A stretch of 64,000 nt of DNA from assembly GCF_001423485.1 (NCBI RefSeq), contig NZ_LMOD01000004.1, positions 1 to 64,000 of the forward strand, given 5' to 3'. Position 1 is the stretch's first letter; each line of letters starts with the position of its first letter. Under the pieces are notes generated by a model. The model saw only the letters and a list, made by a program, of their open reading frames with translations. It did no database searches and was not told the DNA's origin. A program made the position numbers and the translations under genes. Origin of the DNA: Microbacterium sp. Leaf320 (GTDB lineage Bacteria > Actinomycetota > Actinomycetes > Actinomycetales > Microbacteriaceae). Shown here one piece after another: positions 44,810 through 53,946 of this stretch.

Positions 44810-45706
44810 ATGACCGTGCTCGCCTCTGACGTGGTCGAGGCCTCTGCCTCGGCCACGCCGGCCGGTGCCTCTGCCTCGGCCACGCCGGCCGGTGCCTCTG
44901 CCTCGGCCACACCGGCCGGTGCCTCTGCCGGGATGCCGCTGTCGGCGCACCTGAGGGAGGCCCGCACGCGGTCCCTCCGGGCGGTGGCGGCGCTCCTCGT
45001 CGGGGTGGCGGTCGGCTACGTCCTCTCCGACCAGATCATGGAGGTCGTGCGGGCGCCCATCACCGCGCTCGCCGAGTCCCGTGACGCGAGCCTGAACTAC
45101 GACAGCATCACGGGGGCGTTCGACCTCACGCTCAAGATCGCGCTCTTCTCGGGCGTCGCGCTGTCGAGTCCGATCTGGATGTACGAGCTCTTCGCGTTCC
45201 TCGCCCCCGGACTCGACCGGCGCGAGAAGAAGTACACGTTCGGCTTCCTCGCCGCAGCCGTTCCGCTCTTCGCCGGCGGCTGCAGTGCAGGGTTCCTGCT
45301 CTTCCCGCACATGGTGGAGCTGCTGGCGGGCTTCGCCTCGACCGAGGACAGCACCCTGCTGCAGGCCTCCTACTACGTCGATTTCATCCTGAAGATCGTG
45401 CTTGCGACCGGTGTCGCCTTCGTGCTGCCGGTGTTCCTCGTGCTGCTCAATCTGCTCGGCATCCTGCCTGCGCGCGCGATCGCACGCAGCTGGCGCATCG
45501 TCATCGTGGCGATCGTGCTCTTCAGCGCGATCGTGACTCCGGCGGCCGACGTGCTGTCGATGTTCCTGATCGCCGTGCCCATGACCGCACTGTTCCTCGT
45601 GGCGCTCCTCATCGCCTGGCTCCACGATCGCGCGGCGGAGCGTCGGTTCTCGGCGGGCACCGCGCGCACGGCCGCGCCCACGACGGCGACTACGACGGAA
45701 GCATGA
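44810..45706 (+). CDS. tatC: Twin-arginine translocase subunit TatC
   Basis: A 298-residue TatC with six membrane helices, the receptor for twin-arginine signals. Conserved parts are PLSAHLREARTR near 43, the Glu-containing loop SPIWMYELFAFLAPGL near 120, and FVLPVFLVLLNLLG near 200. It carries an unusual N-terminal extension of about 40 residues built from three ASASATPAG repeats (27-bp DNA units). Located between tatA and tatB in one operon. Confidence 0.93.
   Translation: MTVLASDVVEASASATPAGASASATPAGASASATPAGASAGMPLSAHLREARTRSLRAVAALLVGVAVGYVLSDQIMEVVRAPITALAESRDASLNYDSITGAFDLTLKIALFSGVALSSPIWMYELFAFLAPGLDRREKKYTFGFLAAAVPLFAGGCSAGFLLFPHMVELLAGFASTEDSTLLQASYYVDFILKIVLATGVAFVLPVFLVLLNLLGILPARAIARSWRIVIVAIVLFSAIVTPAADVLSMFLIAVPMTALFLVALLIAWLHDRAAERRFSAGTARTAAPTTATTTEA
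44840..44929 (+). repeat. 27-bp tandem repeat in the 5' end of tatC
   Basis: Three nearly identical 27-bp units (44840-44866, 44867-44893, 44894-44920) and a partial fourth encode an Ala/Ser-rich ASASATPAG extension. A single base differs in the third unit. Confidence 0.9.
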
Positions 45707-45709
45707 CCC

Positions 45710-46141
45710 GTGTTCGGACTCACGATCGAGAAGCTGTTCCTGGTCGCCCTGCTGGCCGCGGTGATCATCGGTCCCCGCCGTCTTCCGGAGTACGCCCGGA
45801 TGCTCGGCGGGTTGATCCGTCGACTCACCGTGCTCGCGGGCGATGCCACCCGTCGCGCCGAGCAGGAGACCGGGGTGGCCACGATCCGACAGGACTGGAG
45901 AGCCTTGGACCCTCGCCAGTACGACCCTCGGCGCATCATCCGGGAGGCATGGGCTGAGGCCGAGATCGCGGAAGTCGCGGCTCCCCGAGGCGAAGCATCC
46001 GTCGACGACGCCGCTGCCCCCGCCGGCACCGGAGCCCCTGCCGGCACCTGGGTCGTCGCAGGATCGTCCGGTCATCCGCGTCGCGTCTGGGTGCCCGCGG
46101 AAACTGATCCTCGCCCTGTGGATGCCGATCTGCTAAGCTGA
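45710..46141 (+). CDS. tatB: Twin-arginine translocase subunit TatB-like
   Basis: A 143-residue protein starting at GTG. One membrane helix (LTIEKLFLVALLAAVIIG, 4-21) ends at the GPRRLPE hinge of TatB, then an amphipathic helix (YARMLGGLIRRLTVLAG) and a long Ala/Pro-rich tail. TatB hands substrates from TatC to TatA. It starts 3 bases after the tatC stop. The hinge Pro favours TatB over TatA. Confidence 0.85.
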   Translation: MFGLTIEKLFLVALLAAVIIGPRRLPEYARMLGGLIRRLTVLAGDATRRAEQETGVATIRQDWRALDPRQYDPRRIIREAWAEAEIAEVAAPRGEASVDDAAAPAGTGAPAGTWVVAGSSGHPRRVWVPAETDPRPVDADLLS

Positions 46142-46300
46142 TGGCGCAGCGTGTGTTCTGGCCCCCCTCTAGGCCACCACGAAGCCACTGATCAGGGCCA
46201 TCACGGACCAAGCGCATCGATGCGCGCGGCATCCGCCCTCGATCTCATCATCTTGCGGGCCGCGACAGCGCGTGCCCGTCACACAGCAATGAGTATCACC

Positions 46301-46585
46301 ATGAGCACGACCACTTTTCCGCCTTCTGACCCCTTGACCTGGAAACAGGCCGACACCGACGTGCACGTCGCGACCCGAGCCGGCGAGTTCGCCGGATTCG
46401 TCGAGTTCGACGGCACCACGCACCTCGCCCGCGACCAGCGGGGCACCGAGCTCGGCTCGTTCGAGTCCCTCGACGACGCCCGCGATGCTCTCGAAGGCGC
46501 GACCACTCCGGAACGACGTCCGTCGGCGTTCTCGCGACGGCTGCGTCTGGTGCTGCGTCGCGGCCCGCACCGAGGGCGCGCCTGA
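46301..46585 (+). CDS. Hypothetical protein
   Basis: A small soluble protein of 94 residues of unknown function. The middle forms short beta strands (TDVHVATRAGEFAGFVEF, GTTHLARDQRG, ELGSFESLDDARDAL), like a compact domain that handles or checks a ligand. The C-terminus is Arg-rich (RRLRLVLRRGPHRGRA). Start uncertain: ATG 46289 is also in frame and neither has a good ribosome-binding site. The sequence from the tatB stop to here (about 160 bases) shows no supported gene. Confidence 0.6.
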   Translation: MSTTTFPPSDPLTWKQADTDVHVATRAGEFAGFVEFDGTTHLARDQRGTELGSFESLDDARDALEGATTPERRPSAFSRRLRLVLRRGPHRGRA

Positions 46586-46688
46586 CCATAGCCTGTGACC
46601 TCACACAGAGTCGTCACAGAGTCGCCGACGTATTCCCCACAGCGCATGTGAGGGGGGTTAGGTTGAGGTAAGCGTTGGGCGATCTGCC

Positions 46689-47852
46689 TTGGGCTTTCCA
46701 CAGCTCAAGGGCTCCAATCGACAGGAGAGCATCATCTCCATTGCACAGGTCGAAAAGACCGCAGCCACCCTCGGCCCCGTACGTCAGACGTATTCGGGCA
46801 ACGCAGAGATCCCCCCGATGACGCACGCCTACAAGCAGGTGTCGCAGGTCATCCGCGAGACCGGACTGCTGCAGCGGGCCGGATGGTTCTACATCTTCGT
46901 GGCCGCCGGCATCGCCGTGGCCCTCGGTGGAGTCATCACCGGCTTCATCCTTCTCGGTGACAGCTGGTTCCAGCTGCTCATGGCCGCAGCTCTCGGCATC
47001 ATCCTCACGCAGGTGGCGTTCCTCGCTCATGAGGCAGCCCACCGCCAGATCCTCTCGACGGGCCCGGCGAACTTCCGCCTCGCCCGCATCCTCGCCGCGG
47101 GCGTGGTCGGCATCAGCTACTCGTGGTGGGATTCCAAGCACACCAAGCACCACGGAAACCCGAACCAGGTCGGCAAGGACCCCGACATCGAGGTCGATAC
47201 GATCTCGTTCCTCGAGACTGACGCCGCGCAGTCGCGCGGCCTGGTCCGCCTGATCACGCGCAAGCAGGGATGGTTCTTCTTCCCGCTGCTCACGCTCGAG
47301 GGCCTGAACCTGCACTACCTCGGTGTCAAGCACCTCGTGACCAGCAAGAAGGCCAAGGGCCGGTGGATCGAGCTCGGGCTCATCGCCCTGCGCTTCGCGA
47401 TCGTGCTGGTCCCGGTCTTCATGATGCTGCCGCTCGGCATGGCCTTCGCCTTCATGGGTGTCCAGCTTGCCGTCTTCGGCGTCTACATGGGCGCCTCGTT
47501 CGCGCCCAACCACAAGGGCATGCCGATCATCGACCCGAGCGCTCGCCTCGACTTCTTCTCGAAGCAGGTGCGCACCTCCCGCAACATCCGCGGCGGATGG
47601 TGGGCCACCTGGCTCATGGGAGGGCTCAACTACCAGGTCGAGCACCACCTGTTCCCGAACATGCCCCGCCCGCACCTCTCGAAGGCCCGCGAGGTCGTGC
47701 GCGACTACTGCGCAGCCAACAACGTGCCGTACACCGAGACCAGCCTCGGTCAGTCGTACGCGATCGTCATCCAGTACCTCAACCGCGTCGGTCTCGCCGC
47801 GGGTGCCGATCCGTTCGACTGCCCCGCTGCCGCGCAGTTCGTCCGCGCGTAA
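46689..47852 (+). CDS. Fatty acid desaturase
   Basis: A membrane di-iron acyl desaturase of up to 387 residues. The three histidine boxes are HEAAH (near 115), HTKHH (near 154) and QVEHH (near 318), with four membrane helices arranged in pairs. It inserts a double bond into membrane acyl chains, likely for fluidity control. The start is unclear. TTG 46689 has no ribosome-binding site, while AGGAG (46723-46727) points to a non-standard ATC/ATT start at 46734 or 46740; ATG 46818 is the first ATG. Conserved-looking residues (QVEKTAATLGPVRQTY) before that ATG argue against it. Confidence 0.92.
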   Translation: MGFPQLKGSNRQESIISIAQVEKTAATLGPVRQTYSGNAEIPPMTHAYKQVSQVIRETGLLQRAGWFYIFVAAGIAVALGGVITGFILLGDSWFQLLMAAALGIILTQVAFLAHEAAHRQILSTGPANFRLARILAAGVVGISYSWWDSKHTKHHGNPNQVGKDPDIEVDTISFLETDAAQSRGLVRLITRKQGWFFFPLLTLEGLNLHYLGVKHLVTSKKAKGRWIELGLIALRFAIVLVPVFMMLPLGMAFAFMGVQLAVFGVYMGASFAPNHKGMPIIDPSARLDFFSKQVRTSRNIRGGWWATWLMGGLNYQVEHHLFPNMPRPHLSKAREVVRDYCAANNVPYTETSLGQSYAIVIQYLNRVGLAAGADPFDCPAAAQFVRA

Positions 47853-47884
47853 ACCTCTCGCGGCTCACGAGCCGTCCTCCGCAT

Positions 47885-47918
47885 CGAACGGCCCCATCCT
47901 CCGGGATGGGGCCGTTCG
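47885..47918. terminator. Bidirectional terminator
   Basis: A perfect 15-bp stem (CGAACGGCCCCATCC and its complement) closed by a TCCG tetraloop lies between the converging desaturase and ABC permease genes. Confidence 0.85.
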
Positions 47919-47930
47919 CGTGCCGGGCCG

Positions 47931-48770
47931 TCAGTTGCGTCTGATCCAGCGGAACGTCGCGCGACTGAGGATGAAACCCGCCACGAGCCATGCGGTGAGG
48001 GCGATCGCCACGAAGCCGAGCTCCCACGATCCGCTCGGCTCGGCCGCCGAGAACGACTCGGGCAGTATCGCCGCGCGCATTCCCTGAGCCATCCACTTCA
48101 GGGGGAAGACCGCAGCGACGTTCTGCAGCCATTCCGGCAGTGCGGTGAAGGCGATATAGACGCCGGAGATGAACTGCAGCAGCAGCACGACCGGGATCAC
48201 CACCGCAGAGGCGGTCTTTCCGGATCGTGGCACGGCCGAGAGCGCGATGCCGAGGAGAGTGCACGAGAGCAGCCCGAGCACGAAGACCCAGGCGAAGCGC
48301 CCCCAGGCCTCAGGATCGGAAGGCAGCTCCACCTGATACAGAACCACCGCGACGCCCAGCAGGAGGGTGATCTGCAGAATCGCGGTGACGAAGACCTCGC
48401 CGACCTTCCCGATGAAGTACGTGGCGGGTGAGATCGGAGTGCTGCCCAGCCGCTTGAGAGTGCCATCGCTCTTCTCCACTGCGATCTCGATCGACAGCCC
48501 CTGCATGCCCGACAGGAAGATGCCTCCCGCCACGAGACCGGGAAGGTAGTACGTCGCCATGCTGATCCTGTCGGCACCCTCGCCGATGTCGCCCGTGAAG
48601 ATCGTCGCGAAGATGAGGTACATCAGCGTCGGGAACAGGAAGGTGAAGAAGACCTGGTCGCTGGCGCGGAAGTACTGACGCAGTTCGAACGGGATGCGGC
48701 GGACCCCGAGGCGGATGGTCCGAGCGAGCCCGAATCCCTGGGTGGCGGTCGTGGCGGTCGTGGTGCTCAT
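47931..48770 (-). CDS. ABC-2 type transporter permease
   Basis: A 279-residue membrane protein with six helices of the ABC-2/DrrB type. The segment after helix 1 (FFTFLFPTLMYLIFATIF) and the conserved GGIFLSGMQGLSIEIAVEKSDGTLKRL block place it among drug/lipid exporters. Its start overlaps the stop of the ATPase gene by four bases (ATGA), so the two form one exporter. Confidence 0.9.
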   Translation of the reverse strand: MSTTTATTATQGFGLARTIRLGVRRIPFELRQYFRASDQVFFTFLFPTLMYLIFATIFTGDIGEGADRISMATYYLPGLVAGGIFLSGMQGLSIEIAVEKSDGTLKRLGSTPISPATYFIGKVGEVFVTAILQITLLLGVAVVLYQVELPSDPEAWGRFAWVFVLGLLSCTLLGIALSAVPRSGKTASAVVIPVVLLLQFISGVYIAFTALPEWLQNVAAVFPLKWMAQGMRAAILPESFSAAEPSGSWELGFVAIALTAWLVAGFILSRATFRWIRRN

Positions 48771-49672
48771 GCGGACTCCCTCGCATCGGCCCGCAGGTCG
48801 TCGACCGTCGGATCGGCATCGGCGCCGACTCCATGCTCGCGGATGAGGCCGAGGTAGATGTCCTCGAGCGTGGGACGCACCACCTCGAGGCTGTCCGGCT
48901 CGCCGCCCGAGCGCTGGAGCTCGGAGACGACCGCACCGGGAGTCGTGGTGCGCTGTTCCTGGCGCACCCCCGCGGCATCCCTCCACCGCACCATCGGCGT
49001 CCGCGCCTCGGGTCCGCCGATCTCATCGATCCGACCGATGGCCACGATCCGACCGTCCGTGATCACCGCAGCTCGATCGCCGAGACGCGCCGCCTCGTCG
49101 AGGTAGTGGGTCGTCAGCAGGATGCTGGTGCCCTCCGCCTTCAGGGTGCGGATGAGCTGCCAGAACTGCTGCCGTGCCTCGGGGTCGAAACCCGTCGTCG
49201 GCTCGTCGAGGAACAGCAGTTCTGGTCGGCCGATGATCCCGAGGGCGACGTCGAGACGTCGTTGCTGACCGCCCGACAGCTTGCCCGCTCTCGATCGCTG
49301 CTTGTGCTCGAGCCCCACCGCGGCGATCACCTCGTCGACCGAGCGAGGGTCGGGGTAGTACCCGGCGAACTCGGTGAGCAGCTCGCGCACGGTGAAGTTC
49401 CCGGCCTCGCCGGTGGACTGCAGCACGATTCCGAGTCGTGCCTTCCACGCCAGACCGCCGCGCTGGGGATCGACCCCGAGCACGCGTACGTCACCGGAGG
49501 TGCGGTGTCGATAGCCCTCGAGGATCTCGATGGTCGTCGACTTGCCCGCGCCGTTCGGGCCGAGGAGGGCGAAGGTCTCTCCACGGCGGATGTCGAAGCT
49601 GATGCCGTCGACCGCGACGGCGCCGCCGTACTCTTTGCGGAGGTCTCGCACCTCGATCACGCTGTCTGTCAT
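48767..49672 (-). CDS. ABC transporter ATP-binding protein
   Basis: A 301-residue ATPase. Walker A GPNGAGKST (near 38), signature LSGGQQRR (near 128), Walker B LLFLDEP (near 151) and the switch His in TTHYLDE (near 190) are all intact. The C-terminal extension (230-301) is typical of DrrA-like daunorubicin-resistance ATPases. It drives the permease encoded just downstream; the substrate is unknown. The start at 49672 removes an upstream frame that lacks protein character. Confidence 0.93.
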   Translation of the reverse strand: MTDSVIEVRDLRKEYGGAVAVDGISFDIRRGETFALLGPNGAGKSTTIEILEGYRHRTSGDVRVLGVDPQRGGLAWKARLGIVLQSTGEAGNFTVRELLTEFAGYYPDPRSVDEVIAAVGLEHKQRSRAGKLSGGQQRRLDVALGIIGRPELLFLDEPTTGFDPEARQQFWQLIRTLKAEGTSILLTTHYLDEAARLGDRAAVITDGRIVAIGRIDEIGGPEARTPMVRWRDAAGVRQEQRTTTPGAVVSELQRSGGEPDSLEVVRPTLEDIYLGLIREHGVGADADPTVDDLRADARESA

Positions 49673-49725
49673 AGGTACAGCGTGCACGCTGAAGGGCCGG
49701 AGCGATAGCCGGGGGTAGGCCACGA

Positions 49726-49763
49726 AACGGGGGCGTGTGCGGATATCCGCCCACGCCCCCGTT
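49726..49763 (-). terminator. Terminator after the DivIVA-like gene
   Basis: A perfect 12-bp stem (AACGGGGGCGTG and its complement) lies past the stop of the DivIVA-like gene and ahead of the ABC ATPase gene. Confidence 0.75.
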
Positions 49764-49783
49764 CGTCAGTCAGGAGAGGATGC

Positions 49784-51232
49784 TCAGCGCGATGCCTTCT
49801 CGTCGGACTCGACGACCTCGATCGTGATCTTGCCGTCGATGGTCTCGGCATCGTCGTCGAGCAGCTCGTCGTCCAGCGCCTCGTCGCCGCGGAACTCCGA
49901 GGTCGGCTCGTCGGCCGCATCCGTGTCGTCGGCCTCGGTGTCGTCGATCAGCTCGGCGTCGATGGCCTCGACGGTGTCGACCTCGTCGTCCTCCTCGGCG
50001 TCCGCTGCGGTCGCGACGGTTCCGACGGCCGGCGCTTCGTTGCTGAAGATGCCGTCGGGGCGGATCAGCTCGCGCACCTCGGCCATGAAGCTGGCGAGCT
50101 GCTGCTGCTGCCAGCGCAGCTGCCTGGCCTGGTCCTCGGCGTCGCGCAGCACCGTGGAGGTGTGGCTCGTCACGGAGTCGACGATCTTCTGCGACTTCAC
50201 GCGGGCGCGGTCGAGGGTGTCGCGCGCCCGCACCTGGGCATCAGCCTCGATGGTCTGCGCCTGCGAGCGCATCAGGCGCTCGTAGTCGTCGGCCTTGCCC
50301 GAGATGCGCTGTGCGTGGTCGAGCGATGCGGCGACCTGCTCGTTCGCGTCGGTGGTGATGCGCTCGGCGTGGGCGACGGCCTGATTGTGCAGCACCAGGA
50401 ACTCCTGCTGTGCGTCGTCCTGGCGGCGGGTGAGGGTCTCTTCGAACTCGAGCACGCGGGCGTTCATCTCGCGCACCTCGCGCTCGGCGTCCGCGCGCAG
50501 CTGCGTGGTCTCCCGCGTGACGAGAGAGCGCAGCGCCGCAGCACCCTTCTCGGCCTCGGTGCGGATGGCCGTGGCCTCCTGCGTAGCCTGATGCACCTTC
50601 TCGGCCGCGTGCGCAGCCTCGCGCTCGAGCGTGGCCTCGTGTGCGGTGTACTCGGTGTCGATCTTGAGACGCACCTGATCGGCGTCGTGCTGAGCCTGCG
50701 CGATGATGCGCGTGACGTCGGCGTCGGCCTCGGCGCGCTGCGTCGTGACCTCTTCGCGCGCGGCGGCCATCAGACGGTCGGCCTGCACCGCGGCGTTCTG
50801 GATGAGCACGTTCGCCTGCTCCTCGGCGACGCGGAGGATCGCCTCGAACTGCTCGCGGGACGGCGCTTCCTGGCCGTCGGCCCGGGGCGTGTCGACGAGT
50901 TCGTTCGTGAGGGTGGCGACCTGCGCCTCGGTCTCGGCTGCCTTCGCCTTGGCGGCGAGCAGCTCGGCCTCGAGCTCTTCGCGAGCGATGCGCTCTTCGT
51001 CACGGAGGGCCTCGACGGCATCCTCATGACGGGCCTCGGTCGCGGCGAGATCGGCCTTGGCCTGCTGCAGCTGGTTGCGCAGCGTGCTGAGAGCCGAGTC
51101 GACCTCGGCCTTGTCGTAGCCGCGGAACGAGGCGGTGAAGCCGGACTGCTCGCGTGCGTTCTCGCGAGGAGTCTCTTCGATCAGCTTGTCGAAGAAGTCG
51201 GGGGTGCGGTCGTTGTCGGGTGATGCACTCAT
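49784..51232 (-). CDS. DivIVA-like coiled-coil protein
   Basis: A 482-residue cytoskeletal-type protein. The N-terminal block SFRGYDKAEVDSALSTLRNQL (35-55) matches the DivIVA membrane-curvature domain. It is followed by a long coiled coil (about 50-390) rich in Ala, Glu, Gln and Arg with regular heptads, and a very acidic tail (410-482, many Asp/Glu). Related actinobacterial proteins (Wag31, FilP, Scy) mark poles and organise growth and septation. Whether this one is polar cannot be told. It has its own promoter region (51233-51415) and terminator. Confidence 0.82.
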   Translation of the reverse strand: MSASPDNDRTPDFFDKLIEETPRENAREQSGFTASFRGYDKAEVDSALSTLRNQLQQAKADLAATEARHEDAVEALRDEERIAREELEAELLAAKAKAAETEAQVATLTNELVDTPRADGQEAPSREQFEAILRVAEEQANVLIQNAAVQADRLMAAAREEVTTQRAEADADVTRIIAQAQHDADQVRLKIDTEYTAHEATLEREAAHAAEKVHQATQEATAIRTEAEKGAAALRSLVTRETTQLRADAEREVREMNARVLEFEETLTRRQDDAQQEFLVLHNQAVAHAERITTDANEQVAASLDHAQRISGKADDYERLMRSQAQTIEADAQVRARDTLDRARVKSQKIVDSVTSHTSTVLRDAEDQARQLRWQQQQLASFMAEVRELIRPDGIFSNEAPAVGTVATAADAEEDDEVDTVEAIDAELIDDTEADDTDAADEPTSEFRGDEALDDELLDDDAETIDGKITIEVVESDEKASR

Positions 51233-51415
51233 GGGTCAGCCTTTCCGGCGCAGGTCACAGAGACTGAGAACTGTGATGAGAAGTGGTGCCGTCGCTGTCC
51301 GGCTGCAGGGCTGGTCGGGGCGTCATCGGCAATACCACAGCCTAGTTGCGGCGGCTGTGAGATGCACCCGGTCCTGTGCGGAACGGGAGCTCGTGACCCC
51401 GTTCGCGAACATCGA

Positions 51416-51919
51416 CTACTCGAGTGACCAGGTGCCGGAGGCATCGTCACGCCGGTGGCGCAGCGTAGGCCCGGCGGTGGTCGCGACGCCGCGAGCGCTC
51501 GCCGCGGAGGCGATTCGGGAGCACAGGTCCGCCCAGAACTCCGTGGTCTGCGGCCTCCCCAGGTACTCCCGGAACCGTTCGATCTGCACGCGAGTGCCGC
51601 CCTGGTCCTCGACGAGGCGGACGAGGGAGTCATCGGGTTCGACGAAACGGATGCCGTAGCCGCCGTCGGGAAGCACGGTGAACTTGCGAGGCTGCTGCAG
51701 TGCGACGCCGTCGACGATCTCGCGCGCCACGGGTTCTGGCGCGTGAAGCACGAGCGTGGAGCCGAGCTCGCCGAGGAGCTCTTCGAGGCGGGATGCCGTG
51801 ACGCGCTGCTCCGCGCGCTCTCCGGCTGTCCGGCTCGACCGTCGGACCCACCGCGGCAGGAAGATCGCGAGAACGATGACGGCGGCGATCAACGCGATGA
51901 AGAAGAGCGGGTTGTCCAC
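51416..51919 (-). CDS. Membrane-anchored hypothetical protein
   Basis: A 167-residue protein with one N-terminal helix (FFIALIAAVIVLAIFLP, 6-22), a basic stop-transfer stretch (RWVRRSSR) and a soluble domain of alternating strands and helices (about 45-150). No family is recognised. It lies upstream of the DivIVA-like gene on the same strand, with about 180 bases between them that hold no gene. Confidence 0.7.
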   Translation of the reverse strand: MDNPLFFIALIAAVIVLAIFLPRWVRRSSRTAGERAEQRVTASRLEELLGELGSTLVLHAPEPVAREIVDGVALQQPRKFTVLPDGGYGIRFVEPDDSLVRLVEDQGGTRVQIERFREYLGRPQTTEFWADLCSRIASAASARGVATTAGPTLRHRRDDASGTWSLE

Positions 51920-51991
51920 GCGTCCAACCTACGGGGCAGGCGTCGCGGAGGAACCCTTGGAGGAATTTAGCTACAGTGCTATCTTCGGAAC

Positions 51992-52726
51992 ATGTCGATC
52001 ATCCGTGATGTCCGAGCGCAGCTCCGAAGGCGACTCCTCATCAGCTACCGTGTCGACCCGGTGGTCGCCGCGACAATGCTGCCCGACGGCTTCCGACCGC
52101 AGATCATCCGCGGGACGGCGCTCGCCGGGGTGTGCGTCCTGGGGCTGGAGTCGATCCGGCCGAGCGGGGTCGATCGCCGATGGGGCCTCCGGTCTGAGAA
52201 CGCCGCGCATCGGATCGCCGTCGAGTGGGACGGCCCGGAAGGCGTCGAGCAGGGCGTCTTCATCTTCGAGAGGCACAGTTCGGCGTGGCATCCGGTGCTG
52301 TTCGGCGGGCGGATGTTCCCCGGAGTCCATCGCAAGGCACGATTCCGCATTCGGGAATCGGGCGACCGCTACGTCCTCACGATGCAGGCGGGGGCGCACA
52401 GTCTCGACGCCGATGTCGAGGTGGGCGGCGAGTGGACGAGCGGGGTCTTCGGCTCCGTCGACGAGGCGTCGGACTTCTACCGCGCAGGTCGCATCGGATG
52501 GTCGCTGGGCCATGACGGACGCACCGTCGAGCCGGTGGCGCTGTCGACAGGTGAATGGAAGATCGAGGGGGCGCAGCTGCACCGCCTTCGGTCATCCTTC
52601 TTCGACGCGCTTCCCGCAGGGTCCGCGGTGTTCGACAGTGTCGTTGTGATGCGGGACCTGCCGCTGGTGCTGACGGACGCTCGACGGCTCGCGGACGCCC
52701 AAAGGCTCAGCCCAGCAGGAACATGA
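51992..52726 (+). CDS. DUF2071 (YqjF-like) domain protein
   Basis: A 244-residue soluble protein. The N-terminus (RLLISYRVDPVVAATMLPDGFRP, 14-36) matches the DUF2071/acetoacetate-decarboxylase-like fold, in which a single beta cone binds a small ligand. GVFIFERHSSAWHP near 85 is the second conserved strand. Function unknown in this family. Its 3' end overlaps the convergent AEC gene by 20 bases. A divergent promoter region separates it from the membrane-anchored gene to the left. Confidence 0.8.
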   Translation: MSIIRDVRAQLRRRLLISYRVDPVVAATMLPDGFRPQIIRGTALAGVCVLGLESIRPSGVDRRWGLRSENAAHRIAVEWDGPEGVEQGVFIFERHSSAWHPVLFGGRMFPGVHRKARFRIRESGDRYVLTMQAGAHSLDADVEVGGEWTSGVFGSVDEASDFYRAGRIGWSLGHDGRTVEPVALSTGEWKIEGAQLHRLRSSFFDALPAGSAVFDSVVVMRDLPLVLTDARRLADAQRLSPAGT

Positions 52727-53627
52727 TCAGGATCAGCACGGGCAGGCACCCGAGCGTCGTGAGGAACACCGTGTCGCGCGAGATCGTCTCGCCGATGTCG
52801 TACCGCTGCGAGTAGTTGAAGACGTTCTGCGCGGTCGGCAGGGCGGCGAGGACGACCACGATCAGCACCTCGGTCGACGAGAGCCCGAACACGAACTCCG
52901 CGACGACCCACGCGATCAGAGGCATCGCGATGAGCTTGAGCACCGTGGCGAGGATGATGTCCCGGCGGTGGCCCGGAGCGCCGAGCACCCGCTGGCCGTG
53001 CAGGGAGATGCCGTAGCTGATGAGCAGTACCGGCACCGCTGCGTCGGCGATGAGCTGCGCGGGCTCCATGACGATCAGGGGAACGGTGATGCCGAGCACT
53101 GAGACGAGTGTCCCGAGCAGCGAGGCGATGATGATCGGGTTCGTCGCCGTGCGTACGAGCGTCTTGCCCAGTGAGACCCTGTCGCTGGTGACCGCATCGA
53201 GGATGGTGAGCGAGATGGGTGTGAACACCAGCAGCTGCATGAGCACGACGGGTGCGGGGTAGGCGGCGCTGCCCAACAGGTAGAGCGACAGGGGGATGCC
53301 GATGTTGTTCGAGTTGACCTGGCCAGCAGAGAGGGCGCCGATCAGCGTCTCGCCGACGGGGCGCTTCCACCACAGGCGTGCGACGAGGGTGTAGACCGCG
53401 ATGATCGACACGGCGGCGATCGCCGAGACCGGCAGGAGCGCCGAGAACAGCATCTTCGCGTCGGCGTGAGCGAGCACCGTGAAGAGCAGGAAAGGCGAGA
53501 GCACGAAGAAGATGAGGCGGCCCAGCACCTGCCGGGCGTGTGGGCCGAGCAGGTCGATCCGTCCGAGCACGTAACCGAGGGCGATCGCGACTCCCACGAC
53601 GGCGAATCCGGTGAGAGTCTCGAGCAT
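52707..53627 (-). CDS. AEC family transporter
   Basis: A 306-residue membrane protein with ten helices in two repeats of five, the arrangement of the auxin efflux carrier family. LSAGQVNSNNIGIPLSLYLLG near 105 is the conserved crossover motif of the first repeat; LAALPTAQNVFNYSQRYD near 262 that of the second. Substrates are usually organic acids such as malate. It is convergent with the DUF2071 gene. Confidence 0.9.
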   Translation of the reverse strand: MLETLTGFAVVGVAIALGYVLGRIDLLGPHARQVLGRLIFFVLSPFLLFTVLAHADAKMLFSALLPVSAIAAVSIIAVYTLVARLWWKRPVGETLIGALSAGQVNSNNIGIPLSLYLLGSAAYPAPVVLMQLLVFTPISLTILDAVTSDRVSLGKTLVRTATNPIIIASLLGTLVSVLGITVPLIVMEPAQLIADAAVPVLLISYGISLHGQRVLGAPGHRRDIILATVLKLIAMPLIAWVVAEFVFGLSSTEVLIVVVLAALPTAQNVFNYSQRYDIGETISRDTVFLTTLGCLPVLILIMFLLG

Positions 53628-53946
53628 GGTTCGAGCGTACCGAGGCCGGGTTCACGTCGTCGTAACGAGCTGAACACGCGGACACGGAGGGCCTAGCAGG
53701 TCGAGCGACTCCGCGTCAACGGTCAGGCCCCGACGAGCGTCAGGAGACCCGTCGCCATACGCTGGGATCACGACGAGCCGCAGTATGCCGCTCTCCGTCG
53801 GTCGAACCAGACGGTGCCCTCGAGTTCTCTCGGTCTTGAGCGCCCACATGGGGGTGGGTGCGCTTGCGGACCTTCTCAATCGGCTGCTCCGGTCCTCCCC
53901 GTTCGGGCGAGGGAGGGCCGGGACCAACTCCGTCGAGTCGATCCGG
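53628..53946. other. Gene-free stretch, nothing identified
   Basis: 319 bases between the AEC start and the GntR-family gene's end. A 91-codon minus-strand frame exists but has no ribosome-binding site and no protein-like pattern. No strong hairpin or repeat was seen. Confidence 0.5.

Noticed and set aside
43115..46075. Long minus-strand open frame opposite the dioxygenase and tat genes
   Set aside because: Shadow frame; it crosses five real genes and has no protein-like pattern.
53652..53927. 91-codon minus-strand frame between the AEC and GntR genes
   Set aside because: No ribosome-binding site, and the composition does not look like protein.
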